DNA from: an uncultured Aquimarina sp.
GTDB taxonomy: Bacteria > Bacteroidota > Bacteroidia > Flavobacteriales > Flavobacteriaceae
Direction: 5' to 3'
Length of the DNA stretch: 64,000 nt
Assembly (NCBI GenBank): GCA_947493035.1
Contig: CANLOW010000008.1
Location: 1 to 64,000 of the forward strand
The notes below the pieces were generated by a model. The model was not told the origin of the DNA. It saw nothing but the letters and a program-made list of their open reading frames with translations, and ran no database searches. Shown in pieces: positions 9,541 to 16,585 of the stretch. Numbering within the stretch: the first letter of the stretch is position 1; each line of letters opens with the position of its first letter. Position numbers and translations under genes: made by a program.

Positions 9541-10311
9541 CTATATGGTATTGAATAATTTGAAAACATTTTCTTTATGGGACTTGCTTATAGGAATTCG
9601 ATGATGACCTATAAATAGTTGATTTCCTTCGTAGCCTTCGATTCTACTTGTGTTAACAATAAAGCTACGATGTGTTCTCATAAACAAGTTTGCCGGCAAC
9701 TGCTGCTCTACTTTTTTCATTACAACCGAATACAAGTATTTTTCTTTTTCAGTGTAAATAGTAGAATAATTGTTATCCGCTTCTATGAATAAAATGGCAT
9801 CTAAAAAGACTTTATTATAATGGTGGTCTTTTTTTAAGAACAAACAATCTTTTATTTGCAAAACGTTATTCGTTTCGGCATTCGATTCTTGTTCTTTGTT
9901 GAAGTCAATGGCCGATTTATTTTCAGCAAAATTTACCAAAGCCATTTCAATGGCAATACCGACTTGTCTATCATTGAAAGGCTTCAACATATAGGCATAC
10001 GGGTTAACACTTTTGGCTCTTTCGACCATATATGTGTCAGCATTCGAGGTTAAGAAAATAAAGGGTAGGTTGTATTTTTCATTGATAATACGAGCAAGCT
10101 CGATACCATCTAATCTTCCTTTAATAATGATATCTAATAATAAAAGATCTATATTAGGATTTTTATCTAGGATACTTAGAGTTTCTTCAGCACTAGTAGC
10201 ATGACCAACAATATTATAATTCATTGCGGTTAGTCGATCTATAATGTCTTCAGCCAGAAGAAATTCGTCTTCAACTACTAGAATATTCACTTTGTTATGC
10301 GGTGTATTCAT
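9541..10311 (-). CDS. LytTR-type response regulator
   Basis: The 256-residue protein has a receiver domain (~8-125) with acidic pair ED (14-15), phospho-acceptor Asp60 in LLLLD, conserved Thr88 and Lys110. A LytTR DNA-binding domain (~160-256) carries the motifs FIEADNNYSTIYT and RTHRSFIVN. Regulators of this build in flavobacteria are normally paired with TPR-containing HisKA_2 kinases, and one such kinase lies 1.5 kb upstream in the same orientation. Only 21 bases separate it from susC, so it probably heads the susCD operon and may control it. The split from the kinase by a toxin-antitoxin module is discussed in the findings. Confidence 0.93.
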   Translation of the reverse strand: MNTPHNKVNILVVEDEFLLAEDIIDRLTAMNYNIVGHATSAEETLSILDKNPNIDLLLLDIIIKGRLDGIELARIINEKYNLPFIFLTSNADTYMVERAKSVNPYAYMLKPFNDRQVGIAIEMALVNFAENKSAIDFNKEQESNAETNNVLQIKDCLFLKKDHHYNKVFLDAILFIEADNNYSTIYTEKEKYLYSVVMKKVEQQLPANLFMRTHRSFIVNTSRIEGYEGNQLFIGHHRIPISKSHKENVFKLFNTI

Positions 10312-10600
10312 TAATGGGGGTATAGCAACTGAAAATAATCATTAATAATGGGTAAATTTAGGACTATTTTAAGATAAAAGGTTTAAAAGAAGCGATAAAA
10401 TCGTTTCATTTTTGTGTAATTACCCTTTGATTTATGCAATATCTAACCTTTTACAAGAAAATCTGAAACAAAAATGAAGCATTTTTTTGGTGTTGTAGAG
10501 GGTGTATTCTGTAATATAAGTGAATTTTAAGAGCATTAGTTGCTGTTGTTATCGTGTGTTCTGGTGACGATTAGTTGAAGTTTTTTTGTTGACTGCTACT

Positions 10601-10633
10601 GTCACACCTGAGCGAAGCGGAAAGGTGTCTACA
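10601..10633. repeat. REP-like imperfect palindrome
   Basis: ACACCT (10604-10609) and AGGTGT (10623-10628) bracket GAGCGAAGCGGAA. It has the form of the dispersed 'GTCACxCTGAGC..AGCGG' intergenic palindromes common in flavobacteria. It lies in the 456-base gap 10312-10767, which otherwise holds only the direct repeat at 10705 and no ORF. Confidence 0.5.
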
Positions 10634-10704
10634 GCACTAGAAGTATTAAACAATTAAAGTAAGTATATTGAAGATTGGCATTTACTCGGAGGAGATTGCC
10701 TCGA

Positions 10705-10779
10705 CAGGAATGACGACTTAGTAAGGAAAGTTTCCAAAAAGCAATTTTTTCTATCAAAAAATACTTTCTATCTTCTACC
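10705..10779. repeat. direct repeat copy 1 flanking the toxin-antitoxin module
   Basis: Bases 10705-10741 match 11616-11652 at 35 of 37 positions (core GGAATGACG..CTTAG..AAGG). After a diverged 30-base spacer, each copy has the heptamer CTTCTAC at nearly the same distance (67 versus 68 bases). The copy runs into the last codons of the toxin gene. Confidence 0.75.
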
Positions 10780-11184
10780 TTTCACATAAGTCTCAGGTGT
10801 CATAATCACAAGTTCACTTTTCTTAAAGTCCTTAATATTTCGAGTAAGTATCGTAGTGATAGTATTTGTCTGAATAGCCGAAAAATTCTGTAAAGCATCT
10901 TCAAAATCTTTAAAGTCCGAATTTAGAGCATTTATTACTATTTCTTTATTCATTTCAATAATTGAAATAATACTTAATAGTTGATTAAGCTTGTTAATTA
11001 CGACTTCGTGCTTAGCAGTCTTTTTTAATAGGTAATAACTATTTGCAATAATTAATGGAGTAGTGTAGCCTAGTATTTTTTTTTGCTCACATAAACTAAA
11101 TACATTGGAAGCGAATTCGGAAAAGGGTTGTCTGTCGAAGAAAAAATCTAAAATGACATCTGTATCAATCAGTATATGATCCAT
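10768..11184 (-). CDS. PIN-domain toxin (VapC-like)
   Basis: The protein of 138 residues is a PIN-domain ribonuclease, the toxin of a VapBC-type pair. The N-terminus ILIDTDVILDFFFDRQPF carries the first catalytic acidic residues (Asp7/Asp9 region). A later acidic cluster, DFEDALQ (near residue 95), supplies the second set, and a TRNIKDF region follows. The start codon overlaps the antitoxin stop by one base (TAATG), which implies translational coupling. Its final codons (VKGRR) are written by one unit of the GTAGAAG heptamer found as an array on the other side of the module, so the repeat has become part of the coding sequence. Confidence 0.9.
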   Translation of the reverse strand: MDHILIDTDVILDFFFDRQPFSEFASNVFSLCEQKKILGYTTPLIIANSYYLLKKTAKHEVVINKLNQLLSIISIIEMNKEIVINALNSDFKDFEDALQNFSAIQTNTITTILTRNIKDFKKSELVIMTPETYVKGRR

Positions 11185-11426
11185 TATAGATATTTTTCAG
11201 ACAAACGTTTATCAATCTCTTCTTTGTAATCGAAATTTTTAGGAGCTTTAAAAGAGCCTTTTAAAGAATTGATTAATGAAGAATGTTTTTTCTCACTAGC
11301 ATCTGAAGTTAATTGCTTTAAATAGTTTTCGATAATGTCAGATAGGCTACGATTTTTTGTTTTAGCGTAGCTTTTGGCTTTTTCTATTATTGCTTGCTCT
11401 ATGGTAAGGGTCAATTTTGTATTCAT
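11184..11426 (-). CDS. antitoxin, DUF6364/RHH-like
   Basis: The protein has 80 residues. An N-terminal ribbon-helix-helix-like segment (TKLTLTIEQAIIEKAKSYAK, then RSLSDIIENYL) should dimerise and bind its own promoter. The charged C-terminal tail probably wraps the PIN toxin. The composition fits the DUF6364 antitoxins that precede PIN toxins. It comes first in the pair and overlaps the toxin by one base. No good -7 box is visible, but a strong bidirectional terminator (11464-11504) separates it from the kinase gene, so it needs its own promoter in the ~40 bases before the start. Confidence 0.85.
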   Translation of the reverse strand: MNTKLTLTIEQAIIEKAKSYAKTKNRSLSDIIENYLKQLTSDASEKKHSSLINSLKGSFKAPKNFDYKEEIDKRLSEKYL

Positions 11427-11463
11427 TACCTATTCTTTTAAATACTTTATGTAAATATAATAA

Positions 11464-11504
11464 AAAAAGCACGTGTTTTTATATTATAAGAACACGTGCT
11501 TTTT
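11464..11504. terminator. bidirectional terminator between kinase and antitoxin
   Basis: A perfect 14-bp inverted repeat, AAAAAGCACGTGTT with AACACGTGCTTTTT, has a 13-nt loop and A/T runs on both flanks. It should stop the histidine kinase transcript before it enters the toxin-antitoxin genes and the response regulator. Confidence 0.85.
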
Positions 11505-11601
11505 GTTTGAGTACATTTAGAACCTTAAAAAGCTGAAAAATCAATTATAATAGCAATTTTATTTATTGTGTAGGCACTGATTGCAAATCAGCGCTATCGG
11601 T

Positions 11602-11626
11602 GATCCCTGCCTTCGCAGGAATGACG
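11602..11626. repeat. REP-like palindrome (CCTGC CTTC GCAGG)
   Basis: The segment GATCCCTGCCTTCGCAGGAATGAC contains a 5-bp stem with a CTTC loop. Its right half is the start of direct repeat copy 2, and a related AAGGAATGACGA occurs at 51419-51430. Confidence 0.65.
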
Positions 11627-11691
11627 GCTTAGGAAGGAAAGTTTCCAAAAAGGTGTTTTTTAGTTAAGAATAAAGTATGTAAACTTCTACC
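11616..11691. repeat. direct repeat copy 2 flanking the toxin-antitoxin module
   Basis: This is the partner of 10705-10779: 35 of 37 identical bases, then a diverged spacer, then CTTCTAC. On this side the CTTCTAC unit has expanded into an eleven-copy array. The two copies enclose the toxin-antitoxin genes and their terminator. Confidence 0.75.
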
Positions 11692-11760
11692 TTCTACCTT
11701 CTACCTTCTACCTTCTACCTTCTACCTTCTACCTTCTACCTTCTACCTTCTACCTTCTAC
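11684..11760. repeat. heptanucleotide array, (CTTCTAC) x 11
   Basis: Eleven perfect, uninterrupted copies of the 7-bp unit CTTCTAC fill exactly 77 bases. They lie 35 bases past the stop codon of the histidine kinase. No spacer sequence exists, so this is not CRISPR. Perfect copies suggest recent expansion, and copy number probably varies among strains. Confidence 0.97.
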
Positions 11761-11762
11761 CT

Positions 11763-11790
11763 GACAACTCTCAACCGACAACTGACAACT
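11763..11790. repeat. second heptanucleotide array, (GACAACT) x 4
   Basis: Directly beside the CTTCTAC array are four 7-bp units: GACAACT, CTCAACC, GACAACT, GACAACT. The sequence is different but the period is the same. The array ends 6 bases before the kinase stop codon. Confidence 0.85.
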
Positions 11791-11795
11791 AAAGA

Positions 11796-13586
11796 TCATT
11801 TCCCAAGTACATTCAACTGCCAATGGGCACCATCATCATTATAATGCTTCACATTTCCATCCAATTGACGTGTTAATGAATTGATGATTTTCATACCTAG
11901 AGAATCTTTCATTTCCGCATTTTCGTCAAAGCCGATACCGTTATCCCAAATATGTAAGGCTAGACGTTTTTCAGGTAGTGAAGTAATTTCAATATTTAGA
12001 GAAGGATTTTCCATACCTTCATAAGCATATTTAAGGCAATTAATGATAATCTCATTAACGATCAAGGCTAGAGGGATCGCACTATCAATATTGACACTAA
12101 TGTTGTCATTGATGCTGATGTTAGGCTTGAAGTTTGCATTATAGGCATGAAATAAACCAAGGATCAATTCGGTGATGTAGTCTTTGATGTTGATACGAGT
12201 GTCAACTCCTTCTTGATATAATTTACGATGTACTAAGGATAAAGCTTCTACTCGTTGTTTACCAATAATGATGGCTTCTTGAGCAGGATGACCACTGAGT
12301 TTATTGCTTTGAAGGTTGAGTAAACTGGCTACCATTTGTAGGTTGTTTTTTACTCTATGGTTAAGCTCTCGTAATAACCATGCCTTTTCTTGCTCTCGTT
12401 TAGAGATTTCTTCTTTTTGTTGGGCAAGAATGTTGTTAGCTTTTCGTACTTTTCTTCGACTAAAAAATAATAAACTAGCCAATAATGCAACAGACCCTAG
12501 TCCTAGTGCTAAATAAATAATTCGCTTTTGTCTAGCATCATTTTCTTGGTTTAGAATCCCTATTTGAGTTTCCCTCTTATCAATTTCATAGCCCGCTTTT
12601 AGTTGTTCAATTTTTCGAACATTATCTTTATTGACAAGGCTATCTTGGTAGATTTGAAATTGTTTTTGGTGATGTAGGGCTTTTTTATAGTCTTTCTGTT
12701 CTGTGTAGAATTCTGAAAGTAATTGGTTAAAGTCTCTGATTTGTTCTTTTAGTCCGTCTTGCATGGCAAGGTTTAGGGCTAGTATATATTTCTTTTCAGC
12801 TTGTTTGTATTCTTTCCTTTTTTGGTGGATTTTTGCTAGCTCTGATGTATATATAGAAATTGAATATTTATCGAGAAACGGTTCAAGTATTCTTATAGAG
12901 TATTTTAGATTTTTTTCTGCGGAGTCTAGTTTTTGTATTTCATTAAATATCATACCAAGGTTTCCATAAGAATAGCTTCTTAGTCTTAGATGATCTTCAT
13001 TTGTTAGCTTGTTTTTTGATATTGCTAACCTAAAATTTACTATAGCACTATCAATTGACCCTGATTTACGATAAATTTCTGCTAAATTGTTTATTATGAT
13101 TAATTTTGAAAACTTTGATAATGAGGAATCAAAGTTTTTAATAGATACTTTGAGGTGTTTCAGAGCATTCTTGTATTGTTCTAGATTTGCATAACAAATT
13201 CCTATTTTTTCATTTGCAATAGAAATTCCTGCTTGATTATTTAGGTTTTCAAATATTTTTAGTGCTTGCAATGAAGCTGCTAGAGAATTTTCAGTTTCAC
13301 CTTTTTCTCTGTGTATTTCACTAATTGTTAAATATGAATCAGCTTGTAATAAGGGGGCCTTTAATTTTTTGCCATACTTTAAAGACTTTTTTGCAAATTT
13401 AAGAGCTTTGTTAGTATCTGTTTCATATTGGGACAGAGCATATAAAACTTCAAATTTTTCCTTATCTGAAATATGATTAAAATTTTCATAACAAAGATAT
13501 AAACTATCTAAATTTACTCTTCTTGATGTTGCTTGGCAGAAACAAAAAGAAGAGTAAAATAGTAGTATTGATATAATTATTTTCAA
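11796..13586 (-). CDS. TPR sensor histidine kinase (HisKA_2 type)
   Basis: The kinase has 596 residues: signal peptide (~1-18), about seven TPR-like helical repeats (~30-330, with recurring A..K.L..S...), a coiled coil, one membrane span (YLALGLGSVALLASLLFF), then a cytoplasmic kinase core. The HisKA_2 box is RELNHRVKNNLQM, with the phospho-accepting His in NHR. The ATPase part shows N-box IIINCLKYAYE and G-box WDNGIGFDE. Periplasmic TPRs imply protein or peptide sensing. The natural partner is a LytTR regulator, most likely the one at 9541-10311. It follows the 13593-14117 gene by 6 bases. Confidence 0.93.
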   Translation of the reverse strand: MKIIISILLFYSSFCFCQATSRRVNLDSLYLCYENFNHISDKEKFEVLYALSQYETDTNKALKFAKKSLKYGKKLKAPLLQADSYLTISEIHREKGETENSLAASLQALKIFENLNNQAGISIANEKIGICYANLEQYKNALKHLKVSIKNFDSSLSKFSKLIIINNLAEIYRKSGSIDSAIVNFRLAISKNKLTNEDHLRLRSYSYGNLGMIFNEIQKLDSAEKNLKYSIRILEPFLDKYSISIYTSELAKIHQKRKEYKQAEKKYILALNLAMQDGLKEQIRDFNQLLSEFYTEQKDYKKALHHQKQFQIYQDSLVNKDNVRKIEQLKAGYEIDKRETQIGILNQENDARQKRIIYLALGLGSVALLASLLFFSRRKVRKANNILAQQKEEISKREQEKAWLLRELNHRVKNNLQMVASLLNLQSNKLSGHPAQEAIIIGKQRVEALSLVHRKLYQEGVDTRINIKDYITELILGLFHAYNANFKPNISINDNISVNIDSAIPLALIVNEIIINCLKYAYEGMENPSLNIEITSLPEKRLALHIWDNGIGFDENAEMKDSLGMKIINSLTRQLDGNVKHYNDDGAHWQLNVLGK

Positions 13587-13592
13587 AAAAAG

Positions 13593-14117
13593 TTAACGTT
13601 TTCTTCTTGCACCTCTAAAAAATGGATCAATAGAGAAATATTGAATTTTCCCATTTTTTTCATTACTTATAGAAAAATTCATAGTGTATGAAAAATAATA
13701 ATCCACCTCTTCTCCAGTACCAGTATCAGGTTTAGTATTTATACAACAAACTTGCTCATCGTTAACAATAATTGCAGGTAAACCAAGAGTACCGTCTAAT
13801 CCTACGGTAGCATCAGAGCAATCATACATTTCATTATAGAATTGTTTTGTTTCTTCGAGATTTCCTTGAAATTCCATTCCTGAATTTTTGATGACAGTTG
13901 AAATCAAATTTATTTTAAATGAATCACCTGGTTTATTGTCAATCAATTTAAAAACTATAGTCTTATTAGCACCTATTTCAGGAAGATCTTTATTCAATGT
14001 TGCAAAGCTATCTGCAACAAATGGGGTTTCTAAAGAAGTAGTGCCAGGAAAAATGTTAAGGGATGATTTGAATAGGTTTTTAACATCAATTGTAAAAACA
14101 ATTTCTATTGTTTCCAT
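13593..14117 (-). CDS. cytoplasmic protein of unknown function upstream of the kinase
   Basis: The protein has 174 residues and no signal peptide or membrane span. I do not recognise it with confidence. The layout (N-terminal EIVFTIDVKNLF strand, central GLPAIIVND, then VDYYFSYTMNF and a FSIDPFF end) loosely recalls the AidA/PixA inclusion-body family, which is only a resemblance in pattern. The tail is very basic (RGARRKR). Its stop is 6 bases before the histidine kinase start, so the two are co-transcribed and the protein may belong to the same signalling path. Three cysteines (C..CC) lie in the second half. Confidence 0.65.
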   Translation of the reverse strand: METIEIVFTIDVKNLFKSSLNIFPGTTSLETPFVADSFATLNKDLPEIGANKTIVFKLIDNKPGDSFKINLISTVIKNSGMEFQGNLEETKQFYNEMYDCSDATVGLDGTLGLPAIIVNDEQVCCINTKPDTGTGEEVDYYFSYTMNFSISNEKNGKIQYFSIDPFFRGARRKR

Positions 14118-14244
14118 GAGTATAAATATTTAAAATGGTTAATAACCCTGCCAAGCTATGAAAAAAAGATAGTGTTTCAAAAGTGTTGCATGTCATTTTT
14201 CAGTAAAAAGGTGAAGACTTTCGATATACTTTAAAAAATGAACC

Positions 14245-14427
14245 TTTTAACCTGAGTTCGGATTTATATTTTAAAACTCAAAATCTTATCACATTTAGTG
14301 ATTTTATGTAGTGAAACGAAATAAAATTGTATCGAAATGTATCTCTCGATACAATTTTTCTACATTCCATTTCGAAAAATCACTCTACATGACATTTCTA
14401 TATTATTAATCGAACTCAGGTTTAAAA
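14245..14427. mobile_element. ~180-bp palindromic MITE-like element
   Basis: The 424-base gap 14118-14541 has no ORF but contains an element whose ends are inverted repeats: TTTTAACCTGAGTTCGGATT (14245-14264) against AATCGAACTCAGGTTTAAAA (14408-14427). Inside, GTGATTTT..CGAAAT arms and a perfect 12-bp AAATTGTATCGA / TCGATACAATTT pair around a 10-nt loop continue the symmetry, so the whole segment can fold into one long imperfect hairpin. No transposase is present. It looks like a non-autonomous element. Confidence 0.6.
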
Positions 14428-14541
14428 GAAAAAGATGATTTTCGGGAGTTTTTTATGTCGAAGTAAAATTTCAAAAGTCACTTTTTAATTCGATAAATTC
14501 AACTAGGTAATGGTATATTAATACATTACAATTTTAATGAA

Positions 14542-15666
14542 TCACTTCCTAGTCAACTGCTTCAAATTGATCCAAACCAAGCTAATTATCACCGGGAAGA
14601 AAGCAGGGATATATCCTTGTGTTTTTGAAATACCAATAAAAATGGCAATTCCAATACAGACCAAAAGTAAAAAGGCTAAGGTTCTATGGAACTTTTTCCA
14701 TTGTGTAAAACACAAGCCAAAACTCAAAAGATATAATGGGTTACACCATAGTAAATTGTAGTTGGCTTGTACTTCTGGGTGTTCTGAAATAAAATTTAAA
14801 CCTAAAGCAAAAAGACCTGTAAGCCCTATTATTAAGGTAAAGGTTTGTATAATATATTTAGATCGCCCTAATACCATAATCACAAATAACAAGCTGAATA
14901 CCACAAAAGGGGTTAACCTCCATTTAGAAGGGGATGGTATCGTTGTCAAGTTTTTGAAGATAGGTTGTTGTTTTTCTGCTAAGGGCAGATCATTAAGTTT
15001 GGCTTTTTCTGCTTCTTTAGAAAGAAAGTCAGGTAAAAACATAAGTTCCCAACTACTTATTGCATAATCAATTTTGCTTCCTAATAGAAGGTTTGCACCG
15101 AACTTGTACCAAGGTGTAGGTTGCATGTATTCGTTAATGTAAGAGCGGAAAGTTCTGTCTAGTTGTTCTTTTTGATAATTAGTGTTTTCAAAACTAGTGA
15201 ATAACAAGTCTCTTGCTTTTGTGCTACAATTACTTTTTAGAAAACCATAACGGTAGTAACGATTTTCAGGTCTATAATTTTCTTGAAGTAAGCGAAGTAA
15301 CTCTTTACTTTGAGTATCTGTTAGGTTCAGTTTTTGTTCAAAAACCTGGCGATTTTCTCTAAAGTAACTTTTAATGGCATCATCGAAATTTTGAATTCCT
15401 AGTTTATATTGTGCACTTCCCTTTGCAAATTTTAATAAGAAGTATGGGGCATCAAAATCGAAAATACCATGATTGTAAACCCAGTCTGTTTTGTAAATAG
15501 GGTCTTGAACTCTTATAGCAGTATGTCCAAAGATCGTATGCGATTGATCTCCCACTTCATAGGTAAGTAAACTTATTTTTGGAGCTTCAGAGCCAATGAC
15601 TTTTATTATTCCTAATAAAAAAGTCAAAACATAAAATATTCTTTTCAATCCTAATCTTTTGGACAC
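14542..15666 (-). CDS. DUF4105 (Lnb N-terminal periplasmic domain) membrane protein
   Basis: The protein has 374 residues: signal peptide or anchor (~1-22), a periplasmic DUF4105 domain (~28-235) and a C-terminal block with four or five membrane spans (~255-370). DUF4105 marks are GDQSHTIFGHTAIRVQD, VYNHGIFDFD and NCSTKARDLL, in which the His, Asn and Cys positions form a papain-like (NlpC-type) active-site pattern. The family is found across Bacteroidetes, and its role in cell-envelope or lipoprotein processing is not settled. It is monocistronic, and the palindromic element lies just downstream. Confidence 0.85.
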   Translation of the reverse strand: MSKRLGLKRIFYVLTFLLGIIKVIGSEAPKISLLTYEVGDQSHTIFGHTAIRVQDPIYKTDWVYNHGIFDFDAPYFLLKFAKGSAQYKLGIQNFDDAIKSYFRENRQVFEQKLNLTDTQSKELLRLLQENYRPENRYYRYGFLKSNCSTKARDLLFTSFENTNYQKEQLDRTFRSYINEYMQPTPWYKFGANLLLGSKIDYAISSWELMFLPDFLSKEAEKAKLNDLPLAEKQQPIFKNLTTIPSPSKWRLTPFVVFSLLFVIMVLGRSKYIIQTFTLIIGLTGLFALGLNFISEHPEVQANYNLLWCNPLYLLSFGLCFTQWKKFHRTLAFLLLVCIGIAIFIGISKTQGYIPAFFPVIISLVWINLKQLTRK

Positions 15667-15832
15667 AAATGTCGGTTAACGATTATCTTTGCTTAGCAAT
15701 GAATATATGTTTTGTAGTTGTCTTTAGCCTAATCAAAATGAAGTTTATGTGGTGTAGACTTCTATTAGCGCTTAATAAGACATAACAAATATTGATTCAG
15801 CATAACACAAATTTAATTACAAAAATTAGCAA

Positions 15833-16585
15833 TTGAGGTACTTTATTGAACTTTCGTATAATGGAGCTTCTTTTCATGGTTGGCAAATTCAACCGAATGC
15901 AAGTTCAGTGCAAGAAACAATTGAAAAGGGGTTGTCATTACTATTAAGAACGTCAATTCATATTGTAGGTGCAGGAAGAACGGATACTGGTGTACATGCT
16001 AAATTTATGATAGCGCATTTTGAGACAGATCAGGTATTTAATCCTGATGATTTAGTATATAAATTAAATTCATTTTTGAAAGAACCTATTGCTATTTATA
16101 AAATATATAAAGTGAAGCCTGATGCGCATGCTCGTTTTGATGCCTATAGGCGAGCTTATGAATATCGAGTAGTGACTAGGAAGAATCCTTTTGAAACAAA
16201 TAATGCCTATTTTGTTAACCAATCATTGGATGTAGAAAAGATGAATTTGGCTGCAGCTCAGCTGTTGAATTATAAAAACTTTAAGTGTTTTAGTAAAAGT
16301 AAAACAGATGTAAAGACTTATAATTGTGAACTGTTTCGAGCAGAATGGGAGCGTAAAGAAGAACATTTATTAGTATTTCATATTGCAGCAAATCGTTTTT
16401 TGAGAAATATGGTCCGAGCTGTAGTAGGAACCTTGTTAGAAATCGGTAGTGGCAAACTAATGTTAGAAGATATAGATCGCATTTTACAATCAGAAAGCCG
16501 TAGCGAAGCAGGGTATTCGGTGCCAGCAAAAGGTTTATACTTAACAGAAGTAATGTACCCTCAAAATATCGGGTTAGATGAGTAA
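15833..16585 (+). CDS. truA: tRNA pseudouridine(38-40) synthase TruA
   Basis: TruA converts U38-U40 in the tRNA anticodon arm to pseudouridine. The 250-residue protein shows the catalytic Asp51 in GAGRTDTGVHA, the N-terminal RYFIELSYNG strand and the C-terminal RFLRNMVRAVVG motif, with normal length. The start codon is TTG at 15833; no ATG in frame would keep the first conserved strand. The last 8 bases overlap the ABC transporter gene, so the two are translationally coupled. Confidence 0.96.
   Translation: MRYFIELSYNGASFHGWQIQPNASSVQETIEKGLSLLLRTSIHIVGAGRTDTGVHAKFMIAHFETDQVFNPDDLVYKLNSFLKEPIAIYKIYKVKPDAHARFDAYRRAYEYRVVTRKNPFETNNAYFVNQSLDVEKMNLAAAQLLNYKNFKCFSKSKTDVKTYNCELFRAEWERKEEHLLVFHIAANRFLRNMVRAVVGTLLEIGSGKLMLEDIDRILQSESRSEAGYSVPAKGLYLTEVMYPQNIGLDE

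Noticed and set aside
10768-11426. Prophage or integrative element carrying the toxin-antitoxin pair
   Set aside because: No integrase, transposase, phage or conjugation gene is nearby; only the direct repeats point to mobility.
11684-11790. Possible CRISPR array
   Set aside because: The units are 7 bp and contiguous with no spacers, and no cas gene is present in the window.
11796-13586. Hybrid two-component or HTCS sensor for the SusCD locus
   Set aside because: The protein has no receiver or AraC domain and ends after the ATPase part, so it is an ordinary sensor kinase.
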